In this document: positions 22,855-34,900 of the stretch, piece by piece
Numbering within the stretch: position 1 is the stretch's first letter
How the letters are laid out: every line of letters starts with the position of its first letter
Assembly: GCF_014905175.1 (NCBI RefSeq)
Contig: NC_057791.1
Location: 1,178,001-1,242,000 of the forward strand
DNA length: 64,000 nt
Direction of reading: 5' to 3'
Source: Aphidius gifuensis
Lineage: Eukaryota > Arthropoda > Insecta > Hymenoptera > Braconidae
Notes under the pieces: model-generated
What the model was told of the DNA's origin: nothing
What the model saw: the letters and a program-made list of their open reading frames with translations, nothing else
Databases searched by the model: none
Program-made: the position numbers and the translations under genes

Positions 22855-23529
22855 TTTTTATCATACAATTATTCAACTAAAATAATATTTATTGAAAAAA
22901 AATAATTTAAATTTAAATAAATATTTATTTTATTTATTATTTGAAACTTGATTTTTCTTTTTTTTTTTATTCTTGCAAAAGTTCTCTCTGTTTACTCAGT
23001 CGAGTCCCTTTTTTTTTTTTTTTATTAAAATAATTTTAAAAAGAGTATATATTTTGCATGCTTAAAATCAACTTCGCGTAATTTTTATGTTAATGATAGA
23101 CACGTGGAGCCTACATGATATAATTTTGACGTGAATGATGAAATATAAATAAAATATGAACACTGACAATGATCATAAAAAATAAATATTTAAATAATCA
23201 AAAACGTTTTAGAATAGCTTTATTAAAATTTTGAAATATTTAATGCAAATAATAAAAGAAATAAAAAATTATCACTTTGTTTGACGACATGACATTGTTA
23301 AATATACTTTGATACGTATTTTTTAAATTTATATCATAACACACGTGTGTTTCTAAAACAAATATATACTTTTTAAAAAATAATAATATAAATTAAAATT
23401 ACGAGGGTAGCCCTGATTTGAAATTCAATTATAATACTTGGTGACAATTTAACATAACTTTAAATGAAATTTATTGATGATTTAATACTCCAAAAAACAT
23501 ATGAAATTATTGTTATTAATATTGTAAAT
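22855..23529. other. Intergenic after lysozyme-like gene 2
   Basis: AT-rich. It begins with the duplicated 3' flank shared with gene 1 (to about 23010); the rest shows no recognised feature. Confidence 0.5.
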
Positions 23530-24155
23530 AATATTGTTGTTGAATGAATTTATCTTTGATTCAACAAATTAATATTTTTTCCTTATTTAAAAAAAATGTA
23601 AAAATAATCTTATCAAGTTAAAAAATAATGTAGAATGAAAAATAAAATTATTATTCAAGTGGTTATTATCAGATTTAAATTATCTTACATAATGAAATAT
23701 TAGCATAGAAGTTTATTGTAACTATATATAGAATACTGGAGATATAGTTAATATTAAATAATCAATTTTAATAAAAATATATTTGTGTATATTTAGCTAA
23801 TTATTAAAAATAAATTTGTCAAGTCCAAAGTATCATACTCAGTGTAATAAGATGAATTTTTAAAAATGATTTTAAGCAAGACCTCGACCCAGAGAATTAT
23901 GATGAAAAAAAATAATAAATTATTTAGCTGACAAATTTATAAATTACCTGTCAATTTTTGAAGTGCTCTGGCAGCAACAGCCATTTTAATTTGTTAATTA
24001 TTTAAGCTTATTTAATTTTAATATCTCAGTCACAATCAGGACTGATAAATAATGTTATTATTAAAATATTAAATGACTAACTGAACAACCATCATCAAAT
24101 GTTACAATCAACTTGGAATGGCAAGGACACTTAAAAAGATGAAATAAAAAATAGT
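23530..24155 (-). repeat. SCS-alpha exon 1/promoter block, copy 2 (orphan or alternative first exon)
   Basis: Near copy of 19225-19885. It contains an intact exon 1 (ATG at 23984 down to 23948, encoding MAVAARALQKLT plus the first base of the next codon) with the same donor (G|GTAATTT), and the same upstream region with two small deletions (the CGCAAATACACAC and AAAGGGG segments). No exon 2 follows on its own side. Splicing to 18805 would be in phase, making it a possible alternative first exon about 4.3 kb further upstream; otherwise it is a dead duplicate. Confidence 0.75.
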
Positions 24156-24227
24156 TAGAAACTATATATATTGAAATATGAACATTTATTTATTAAATAT
24201 ATTTTTATAGATCAATAAAATATATGT

Positions 24228-24902
24228 TTATTGGTCCTTGATTTCACGAAGACGACGTACAGCTGATCTGACAGATGCTGCTGCTGTTGTGGAGTATACC
24301 CAGGCACCACCAGCAACTGTTCTCTGGCATCTTTTACATGACCAGATTCCTACAACTGATCTTTTCATGGAATCCTAAATAATAATAAAAAAAACAAGCC
24401 AGTATTAATATTATGTAATAAATAAATTTAGACAGTTGATCAATACAATAATAGATTGATAAACATAGAGAAAAATAAAAACAATTATATTACTTTTCCA
24501 CAGAAGGTACAGGTGTACTTGCTGTGTTGGGTGATTTCCATTTTTTTGACCATCTTCCTCAAGGAGGCACCATAACGGGTACCATACTTTCCGGTGATTC
24601 CAACCTTCTTTGTGCGTTTTGCCTAAACAAATAAATTAATATTTATTAGCATTATAATAAAGACAATATTATTTTGTTGTTGCATTATTATTATGTCACT
24701 TTAAATTTCACTTTTATATTTTATTATTTGCAATAAAGCATGGATTAATCAAGAGTTGAGGTTAGGAGTTGCATTGTTTTTACAATTACTCCAATCAATT
24801 GTTTACTCAAGTTGTTGTTTATTTAAATTATTGAACATTGTCACTGATAATAATAACACTTTTACACATTTTTTATGAAGATTTATAATTAATTTTTACC
24901 AT
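24228..24902 (-). CDS. RpL37A: 60S ribosomal protein L37A (eL43)
   Basis: Zinc-binding protein of the large cytosolic ribosomal subunit. Three coding exons, right to left: 24900-24902 (the ATG alone), 24494-24622 and 24228-24374, giving 92 residues, exactly the family length. The start AKRTKKVGITGKYGTRYGA and the CxxC pairs TCTFCGK and WSCKRCQR form the zinc ribbon. The first coding exon holds only the initiator codon, common for ribosomal protein genes. The upstream region has a pyrimidine-rich stretch (TTTCTTTTTG on the coding strand near 24950) suitable as a TOP start. The 3' end lies only about 75 bases from the orphan SCS-alpha block. Confidence 0.97.
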
Positions 24903-24949
24903 TTTTAATTGATGATGTTCTGGCGACGTGAACAGCAAGGACGCGTGCT

Positions 24950-25264
24950 CAAAAAGAAAGATGGAAAATTAAAACCGTGGATTGCATGCGCTTGTAAGAA
25001 AGGGTGTCAAGAGAATTAAGAAAAATAGTTCCAGATAGTGTCGTTAGTGGTGCTTTATTAACAGAACTATAAACATGGTAAATTCTAGATATTTTATTCA
25101 AAAATACAATTTTTAGTTGCGTTAATTTTTTCAATGAGATTTTGCAAATAAATAAATAAAATTAGGGAATTTATAAGAGAAAAGAGGTAAGTCTATATAT
25201 TATTTTAATTTGTATTTATTACGAGAAAAATTTCTTATAATTTTAAGTGTTATTTATTTAATTT
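24950..25264. other. Spacer upstream of RpL37A
   Basis: Promoter region of RpL37A, then AT-rich sequence leading into the CGGAGAAA repeat. No gene recognised. Confidence 0.4.
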
Positions 25265-25365
25265 GAAGTACGGAGAAATTCGGAGTAATGCGGAGAACGT
25301 CGGAGAAATATCGGAGAAAAACGAAGTAAAATCGAAGAAATTCGGAGAAATCATTTTCACCAGGG
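25265..25365. repeat. CGGAGAAA repeat cluster, left of the ATPase fragment
   Basis: Seven or more units of CGGAGAAA/CGGAGTAA/CGAAGAAA in about 90 bases. They end in AATCATTTTCACCAGGGTGATCAC, where the ATPase-like frame begins. On the other strand this end reads GTGATCACCCTGGTGAAAA, matching the right-hand cluster at 26087 in inverted orientation. Confidence 0.6.
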
Positions 25366-26092
25366 TGATCACTCTGTAAAAGATCTCAAAGACTCGTTAA
25401 CAAAACAAATGAAAGGAAATACAATAAATAATCAAGTTCAAATTGAAGTTGATGGATGTGGGCCAGTGATTCTATTTCAACAATTGATGTTTAAACTTGA
25501 AGAAAAAAATCCTGTCGTCTTAGTTGATGAATACGATGCACCAATGAACGGTTTCAATAAAAACTTAAAAGTACAAGAGTCTATTATATTCATTATCCAA
25601 AGTTTCTTCACTTCATTAAAATCAGTTGTAGGTTTGTATTTGTTACTGGTATTTGCAAGTTTGCTATGGCCGGAATTGGGTCAGGATTGGATTTTCTGAT
25701 GAAGAAATTCAAGACATTTAAAGAGCCACTTAAAAAAAAGTAATCTCGTGCATTCAGGAAGGCAAAATTGGAGCTTACTGGTGTCATACAAGAGCTTCAA
25801 CATTGGTAAAAAAAATGATTGTGAAAAATCCAACACACTTTTGTCAATTGGTTGGAGGTCCTTTTGAAATCACTGAAGGCAAATTGATGAATAGTTGTAC
25901 TCCTCGTGATGAAATAAACCTTACACCTCTTTTATATCAAACTGGATATTTAAGTATAAAATCATTCACTGAAAAAGATACAGTTACAAATTTAATACTA
26001 GATTATCCTAATCATGAAATTAAACAGTATGTAGAAAAATATCTGAAAAACTATGCACTTAATTTAACGACGGTAAAATATTTTACTGATCC
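25366..26092 (+). pseudogene. Broken AAA-ATPase-like / PD-(D/E)XK nuclease family fragment
   Basis: Fragment resembling the prokaryotic 'predicted AAA-ATPase' family (PF09820) leading into its nuclease-type C-terminal domain (PF08011 type). Markers: VVLVDEYDAPM (Walker B region, about 25514-25546), then after a +1 frameshift near 25640 TGICKFAMAGIGSGL, then in a further frame PFEITEGK and LLYQTGYLSIKSF and YPNHEIKQYVEKYL (to about 26055). The P-loop region is missing because the repeat replaces it. At least two frameshifts and in-frame stops show decay. The family is common in bacteria, including insect symbionts, so lateral transfer into the wasp lineage or spread with a mobile element is plausible but not shown. 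Confidence 0.7.
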
Positions 26093-26480
26093 CCTGGTGA
26101 TTTCCTCCTCGATTTCAACTGAATTTCTCCGCGATTACTCCGAATTATAATCAATTTGAAGAAACGATCACGGTAGTTTTGTAGACCAAGTACCTCAGGT
26201 ATATCAACTTTTTTGAAAAAAAGTGTCTTCGAATTTTCATTTTTTTCAAAAAAAATGAACATCATCGTGGCTTGCGTTATGTAACAATTAATATTGAGTC
26301 ATTTTTTTTTGGAAAAATTGGAAATTGAAAAAGTTGGAAAAAAGTTGCACAAATGGTAGAGAAAAGTTGGAGAAAGGGTGGAGAAATTGGTCCGCCATTT
26401 CTCCAACCGTGTGAAAAATAATTTCACTGCTGTGAAGAAACGTTCGGAGATATTTCTCCGTCAAAAAAAACACGCAGAGA
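26087..26480. repeat. CGGAGAAA repeat cluster, right of the ATPase fragment
   Basis: Begins TGATCCCCTGGTGATTTCC, then TTTCTCCGCGATTACTCCG (26125 region). A second part at about 26340-26475 has GGAGAAA, TTTCTCC and CGGAGATATTTCTCCG. The first part is inverted relative to 25265-25365. A TGATC flank next to CCCTGGTGA is shared by both sides. Confidence 0.55.
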
Positions 26481-26976
26481 AACAGTGTTTTTTGTCATAA
26501 TGTTTAATAAAATCAAAATTAAATAAACTCTACTATTTTTATATATGTATAACACTTATCCACTTAATTTAATAAAAAATAAATATAATGTTCTAATTAT
26601 GGATTAATTGATCAATAAATGCTTGATAAAAAATATATACTCACTAATAAAAAACAATGACTCATCATTATAATGATTAAATAAATTTATAAAATCAGGT
26701 AAACAAATAGTATTATTTTCTAAACAAATTTTATCTATTTATAAATTAAATTTTATATTTTTTTTCTGATCCAACAGAACAAATTTTTATCTATTATTTA
26801 AATTTCCAAATACACATGATTTTGCATCGAAATAATTATCATAAAAATATTTATTAATAAAATAATCAATTAAAAAACAAACGCAGTTAATAATAAAAAT
26901 TGTAAAACAAATATTCAATATAATTAACAAAAAATAATAATAATGAAAGAGAAAAAAATTATTTTGTTAAAATTAC

Positions 26977-27030
26977 CTTGTCTATTTTCTTTGGGGACAG
27001 CTCATTTTTCAATTGTTGGAGAAATGTAAA
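26977..27030 (-). other. Candidate small exon
   Basis: On the minus strand this stretch is open (reading FLQQLKNELSPKKIDK) and ends at a good donor, ACAAG|GTAATT. It is less AT-rich than its surroundings. No upstream AG acceptor and no partner exon was identified, so it may be a chance frame or part of an RSF1 3' transcript. Confidence 0.2.
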
Positions 27031-27806
27031 TATAATAATAATAAAAAAATGTAATTAACCACATAAAAAGTATTTTAAAAACAAATCTAAAAAAAATAAA
27101 TAATTAAAACAGTATTATATTTATGTTTATATATATTTTTTATTTTCATTACAAAATGTTTCTTGTAATTAAGTTACAACATGTAATATTTATAATAGCG
27201 TTTGTTCTAAACACTTATTCAAAATAATAAGGTACAACAATATTTTTTATTTTTCCAATATTTAAATGTTAATTTAATTTTTCTTTTTTAAAAACTAATA
27301 TAAATTTTATTTTCCTCTAACAAATTATTAGTCAAAAAAAAAAGATCTTAGTCAATTAATAAAAATAAAAAAAAAAATGCAAATTTTATATTTTTCTTCT
27401 CATAATAAATGTTTATTTATTAATTGAATAATTAATTGATCAAAAAAATAATAATTTTTGTAAACCATACACACAAATTAGTATAAAGATAATCTAAATT
27501 TATTTCAAAACAATTTGTCATTATAAAATTTATTGTAATTATTATTATTTATGTTTTTTAAATAACCCATTATATTAATTTATCTTGTGTTTTAAAAAAT
27601 GTCATTTATAATCTTCAAATAATTTGATTAAATTATGATAAAAAAACAAAAAAAAAATGAATCTAATTCTAAGATATAATATATATATTTTTTTTAATCA
27701 TCTTTATTTAATTAATTTGTCGTATAAATTTTTTCTTTATACTAGGTATGCATATATGTTTCGTATAACTAAATAGAGATATTTATTATTTCGATGTGCA
27801 TTATTT

Positions 27807-27858
27807 TTATTGTTGCTTATCGTGAATTTACATTGCTATTAACGATAAGCAACAATAA
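27807..27858. repeat. Perfect 17-bp stem hairpin
   Basis: The left arm TTATTGTTGCTTATCGT (27807-27823) and right arm ACGATAAGCAACAATAA (27842-27858) are exact reverse complements around an 18-base loop. It lies in the RSF1 3' flank and could be a structured 3' UTR element. It is short for a microRNA precursor. Confidence 0.7.
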
Positions 27859-28701
27859 TAAATTTTTATTTTGAATGATGCTCTCTTCCTCTCTTAATAA
27901 ATTCATATATGCATTAATTTATTTTCTCATGATTTTATCATATAAAGTACCAAAGTAATCATCATAGTAAAATTTTCAAAATACAATCTAATTCTAGTAT
28001 AAATTCTTATATAAACTTATGAATTATTATTATTTTTTTTTTTTCTTTTTTTTTCTTTTTTTTCTTTATAAATTATTTATAATAAATCTTCACATTATTT
28101 TTTGTTTATATTTTCATTTTGTGGTTATTTATATAATCGAAATAAAATTGTCATAATTTATTTATTATCGATATAATAATTATTTTTAATATTACATTTG
28201 TGCCCGCTTGCACCGAATTATGGTAATTTATGTTATATTTTTTTTTCGAACCAGTTATATTTTTTTGTTCATTAAATGTGTATTTTTTTTTCATTTTTTT
28301 TATACTCTAAATACTATATTACATGTAACATAAAATCTAAAGACATCATATTTACATATTTACATACTGAATACACTCCAATATATTTTATTGTTTTTAT
28401 TTCGACATAATTTGATTTTTAATTTTTAAATTTTAATCATTGAAATTGCGAACATCCCTGCTATTAATTAATATTATAATTTTGCTTATCAACTTATTAT
28501 CCAATTGAATGAATTATTTATAATTGTTATTATTAATTATTACTTAATGAAATACGAATAATCTTAAATATTACAAATACTATATCAAATTTCAAAAAGA
28601 AAAAAAAATAAATCAATCAATTAATAAAAATAATAATTTTTTTTTTGTTTTAAAATTTAGTACTATTCTGAGAATGATTATTAACCGGGTACTTACTCAT
28701 G

Positions 28702-31700
28702 CTACGAGTCAAGATCATCTTCTCTTTGACTGCTAAAGTAAGATACTAAACCACCAAATTCACCACTTCCTTCTTCATCATATTGTTTACCATGTCTTGG
28801 TGGACCATGTCCAGTACTTGATGGTACAGTTACTGATGGTGTTACAATATTTGAAGGATGAGGAAGTGATTGTGTTACTTGAGGTGATATTGATGTAACT
28901 GGTGGTGGTTGTTGTTGGGGCGCTGGTTGTGGAGGTGGTTGTGAAGGTGGTGGCTGTTGTTGAGATGATGGTGGTTGTGGTTGTTGTTGCTGAGGCGCTG
29001 ATGATGGAGGTGGTTGTTGTTGTTGTTGTTGTGATGGTGGTGGTACAACAATTGTTGAAGGACCAGTTGGTGGACCATGTGATGAATTATCAGATGGTGA
29101 TGAAAAATGTTCAGTTGAATATGGTGAACCCTGATATGTTGTTGTATCATCAACAGGAGGAGGTGGTGGTGGTATTGGTCTTGGTGGATAAGCACCATAA
29201 TGATAATTTGGTGGTGGTTGTGGATGATAAGGTGAAAAATTACCAGGTCTATTTGGTGGTGGTGATGGTTGTTGAAGTGAATGATTAACTGGTGATGTAT
29301 TTGTAAATGGTGGCATTGAATGACGTGATACAAGTGGATTATCAGAAAAACGTGATAATGGTGGACCACCTCTGACATATGGTGGTGGTGGTGGTTGTTG
29401 TTGTTGTTGCTGTTGTTGTTGTAGTGGTGATTGTGGTCCACCTTTAGCTAATGGACTACTTGCTGATGATGGAATCATTGATGGACCAATTGGTGAATTT
29501 CTATCTCTAGTTGTTATTGATATTTGTCCACCACCAGATGGTGATGGATCCATTGGATGATGTACATTATGATATAATTGTCCTGGTCCAGGTATACGCA
29601 TTCTCATTGGTGGTCCACCACTTCTAACAGCAGCAAAATGTGGTGGTAATGGTGTTTGTTGTCGTGATGTATATGGTGATGGTATTCTACCACGTGATGC
29701 TAAATCAAATGGTAATCTTGGTCCAGACATCATTGATACACCACTTGGACTACCAAAATATTTTTGTCCCATTGCTGTTGCAGCTGCTGTAAATGATTGT
29801 GGTGAATTTGTTGATACTGGTTGTGATTGTAACATTCTTGTTATAACGGAAGACTGTTGACTAGGCAATTGTGGATAAATTGATAATGGATTTGTTGATT
29901 GTATCAATGACGATGATGCTGCAGCTGCTGCAGCTGCTGATGGTAATGTTAGACCTTGTGTTGTAACTGATATTGATGATGATGGTGGTGTTGATGGTGC
30001 TGAGCCAGATGTACTACTACCAGGTGTAGGAAGAACATTTGGTATATCATCATGTTTTAATTCATTACTATGATCATGTCCCATTAAACTATTAGGCTGT
30101 GATTCCGCAGCACGTGCAGCTTCTAATGCTAGTGTCTTTTTTCCTTTACCTCTACCACGACGTTTTGGCTTAACTGGAGTACCATCTGGATGAAATAATT
30201 GTCCATCTGGTGTTGTTATCATTTGACCAGATAAATGAGCATCATTTGGCCTGTCAATAATATCACCAGGCATCATACCACCAGCCATTAATGGTACACC
30301 ACTTAAAGCTGGATGTAAATTCATTGGTATATTACCACTAGCACCAGCCAACAATGGTGATGTCAATGACAATGGTGATGAATTAGTTGATGGTGATGTC
30401 AATACACCACCACCACCACCAGTTGTTGGTGATTGAAGTACACCTGATGCTGCTGCTGCTGCTTGTTGACGCATTTGTTCAGCAAGTATTTCAGCTTTAC
30501 TTCGACGACCACGTTTTTTCTTTTTTGGTACTTCAATATCAATACTATCAGATGATAAATTTAAATCTCTTGGCTGTTGTTGTGATTGTGGTGGTTGTTG
30601 TTGTTGCTGTTGTTGTAATTGTAATTGTTGTTGCTGTTGTTGTTGTTGTAATAATAATAATTGTTGTTGTTGTTGCTGTTGTTGTTCAGCTGCAAGTATT
30701 TCTAATGCTTTTAATCTTGCTAATTCTAATTTTTTAGCTTCTTTTTCTTCTTTTTTTTTATTTTTTGCAATTTCAATTGCAGCAAGTTCAAGTTGACGTC
30801 TTCCATATTCTTCATCTTCCATCATCATTTGTTCAATATGTTCATCATCAAATTCACTTAATTCACTTGTACCTAAACCAGTTAATGAACCTTCAGGTAC
30901 ATCACTAATAACACTGCCCTCTAATGATATTGAAGTTTTTGATTGACGTGGTTTATTTTTACTTCCTGGTTTTGGTCCTGGTTTTTTACGTTGTTTTGGT
31001 TCACCATTATCACTATCAGATTTTTTAATACCTGGACTCTTTTTAATACGTCGATTTTTAGGTGATTTATGTTTAGCTAATACACCTTTTTGAGGTGAAT
31101 AAATATCACCAGAATCAGAATCTTTTTCTTGTTCATCTTGATTAATTTCAGTTCCTTCACCAGTATCCATTACAAATTCATCTTCACTTTCAGTTTTTCT
31201 CAATGCTTTTTTAAGTTCTTCTTCACTATCAGACATTATTGCATCAACTTGATAATTAATTTTACGTCCACGTGTACGTCTACCCATTGGTTCTTCACCA
31301 TCTTGTGATTTATCTTCACTAAGACCACCGTATATTATTTTACGACGTATACCAGATTGTCGTTTCTTTCGTTCTTTTTTATTTTCTGGTGTTATTTCTG
31401 TATTAAATTGTGGTGAAGAAGAAGATGTTAGCTCAGGAATTTCTTGAGATATATGATGTTGAAGATGAAGTTGAGGTTGCAGTAGTGGTTGTGATTGTAA
31501 TAGTGGTTGAGATTGTAGAAGTGATTGAGGTTGAAGCTGAGGTTGAGGCTGAAGTTGAGGTGGTAGTTGAGGTTGAGGTGGAAGTTGAGAATGAGGTTGA
31601 AATTGTGGATGAAATAGTGATGGCAATTGAGGATGAAATTGAGATTCATTAATTGGTAATGGTAATGGTAATGATGGTGATGGTACATGAGACAATTGTT

Positions 31701-31900
31701 GTATTACTTGCTGTTCAGGATATCTTGTCTCTAAAATATTTTGCATTGGTATTGATGGTATTGGCTCTTCAATAACTGAAACTTGTTGATATTCATCAAT
31801 TGGAATTTTAATTTCATTATTAATAATTTCTTGATTTAAACATGTTTTAATTGGCAAAGGAATTTCTGTTTTTTCTTCATATTTATTTTCTTCTATTTTT

Positions 31901-31932
<32 letters not shown>

Positions 31933-34900
31933 TGCTACTTTTTCTTCATCTTCTTCTTCTTGTTGTTCTTCTTGTTTTTCTATTTCTTTTTCTTTTTCTT
32001 TTTGTTCAACTAAATTTGTATTTATAATTTCAGTTTGATAAATTTCAGTTTGTTGTTTTGTATCTTTTTTAATTTCTAAATTTGCTATTTTTTGATCAGG
32101 CTCATTTATTTCATTATCACTTGGATTATCTGATTCTTCTTGTTGTATAATACGTTTTCTTTTTTTCTTTTTTTTACCTTTTGTTTTAATTGATGAACGT
32201 GATTTTGCTATTGATGATGATTTAGTTTTCTTTTTAGTTGAACGCCATGAATTTTCACTGTCATCACTATCTGGTAGATCTTCTTTCCATGCTGATTTTG
32301 ATGATTTACGTTTTGGTTTACTACTATCATCACTATCATCATCAATAAAATCTTCATCATAACGAGTTTTTCTAGCTGCTCTTGTTGAACGTCGTACAGC
32401 ACGTGCATCACCACCACCACTACCACGTTTACCACCTCTACGTTTTGATGATGTAACATATGAATCATCAGAAGATAAAATTTGATCATAATCATCTTCC
32501 TCTTCATCACTATCAGAACCTTTAAAATCTTCATCAGATTCTGGATCATCTTCACTACTAATATCAAGACTATTAAGTTTACGATGTTTTTTACGTGACA
32601 AAGGTTTTTTAACGACAATTTTTTGTTTTGATTTTTGTTTAACATTATTATCATCCTCATCATCATCATCTTCATCATCATCAACTTGATATTCTTTATC
32701 ACTTTCTTTATCAGACTGTTTATCTCCCTCATTATTATCTTCATCATCATTATCATTATTATCATCATCATTAGTATTAATTTTTTTACCAAATTCATTA
32801 TTTTTTGTTTCATCATTTTCAGCATTAACAATTGTTGATATATCTTTACCTCTTCCTTGATTACCAGCACCTTGTACAGCTTCAACTTCATCTCTTATTG
32901 CAGCATTAATCATATCATCATATGCATTAAATTTATATGATGTATTTGCACAACGACGTTCACGTAATTGATAAACAGGCTCACTTTCTTCACTACTTGA
33001 TGATGATGATGATGTTGTACTACCAGATTCAGATGATGATGACGATGATGATGAACCATCATTATCTGTATTACTATTTTTATTTTTATTTTTACCAGAA
33101 CTTTTATCATCATCATCATCATCATCGTCATCATCAGTTTCATCACTTGAAGTTTGTGATTTATGTCCAGCATTACGATGTGATTCATTTTTAGATAATA
33201 CATTATCCAAACTAATACCAACAAATGCTAATCTTTTTTTACGTAACATTTCATTTTCATGTTTTTTAGAATTTTGTTCATATATTTTTAATGTATCACG
33301 TAATTTATTAACTAATAAATTATGTTGACATGGTGGACAATACCAATCACCTTCTGGTATTAACATAAGTGCTGGACGTAAACATGAACAATGCCAACCT
33401 TTGTCACATGTATCACAAAGTAAAATCCATTCTGGATGATCAATTTTACCACATTTTTGACATGCATATTCATCAATTGATTCTTCATCAATACGTATTT
33501 GTGATTTTTCAGCTGTTCTAGCACGTCTCATTGGTTCAATTTCATCTTTTTCAAGATCACTCTCGGGTGAAAATTCATGATCACTTTTAAATAATAATGA
33601 ACCTTCACTTTCAATATCATCCTCAAAATCTTCTTCATCATTTTGATTATTATCATCACTACTTGTACCTGATGAACTTTGCCATGGTTTAGCTTCATTA
33701 AATTTATCTTTTTTCTTTTTTTTCTTACGTTTTTTTTTATCTTTTTTATTTTGTTTTTCATTTTCTTTAATAACAACTTCATCATCATCATCATCATCGT
33801 CATCTCCATCATCATCATTATTATAATTATCATTATCTTGTTTATCTTTTTTTCTCTTTTTTTTTTCTGAACCTCCATTTTTATCTTTAGTACCATCATA
33901 TGTTTCTTCTTCAATACGACGACGATCAGCTTCTTCTTTAATTTTTTGTTGTGCTATTCTTCTTGATTGTCGTACTGGTGTTTCATCAATTTCACCAGTT
34001 GTTGATTGTTGTCCATCATTAACAACAATATCAATACCAATTTCAAGACCAAGTACCATTTTTCTTTTTTTACGTTTTTTTGTTGTTTCATTTGGTGTTG
34101 TTGTTGTTATATTATCTGATAATTTTATTGACGTTTCATTATCATCATTATTTGTTGTATTTACATCTATTTTTTTATTATTATTTTTAGGTTTTTTAGT
34201 TTTAATACCACGACGTTTTCTACCTTTTGTTTTACCTTTTGGTTTTAATTGAATTTCTGTATTTTTATTATCATCAGCATCATCATCAACAACATCAGCA
34301 GTAGGAGCAACAATACCAGGAGCAACAACAGTATCATTGACATTTGCTTCTTGTACTTGTTGAGTTATTAATGTTGATGATGATTGTTGTTTTATTATTG
34401 AATCTTCTTCACCAGAACTTGTAACATCAATTCTACTTTTTTCAACAGATCTACGAAGTTCCATATCTGGACTTCTTTTACCACGTAATTTAATTCTTTT
34501 ACCACCAGTATCTTCATCATCATTGTGTCTTGTAATACCATCATCTGAATTTGAATCATTTCCACTATTACGACGTTTACGTGATACTTTTTGTATAGGT
34601 AATGTTGTATCAATTTGATCAATTTTCCAATCTTCAACTGTTTTCATACATATACCTAATTTTGGATCTGTATTTTCAAGATTATTTGTTGTCAAATCAT
34701 TATTATCATTTATTTTTGGTGAATCAATATTATTTATTGGTGCTTCAAACATACATTCATTATCAATACCTTCAGATACATCAGAATCTTGATCATCAAT
34801 TGTTGTTGATTTTTCACATATTTTTAAATCACTTGTTGATTTTAATGAATCATCATTTATTTTATCATAATTATTTGTAAATATATCATCAATTTTTTCA

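Larger units (their letters stand above)
26481..28701. other. 3' flank of RSF1 with a hairpin and a candidate small exon
   Basis: Over 2 kb of AT-rich DNA downstream of the RSF1 stop codon, probably its 3' UTR. A consensus donor GTAAGT lies on the minus strand at 28696-28691, five bases after the stop, suggesting a 3' UTR intron. Two features stand out: a 17-bp perfect hairpin at 27807-27858 and a GC-richer segment at 26977-27030. No other gene is recognised. Confidence 0.5.

Noticed and set aside
23948..23984. A second complete SCS-alpha gene
   Set aside because: Only promoter and exon 1 are duplicated; no copies of exons 2-6 are present near it.
28875..29441. 188-codon His/Asn/Gln-rich minus-strand frame
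   Set aside because: Shifted frame over the Pro/Gln-rich RSF1 C-terminus, produced by CAA/CCA triplet runs.
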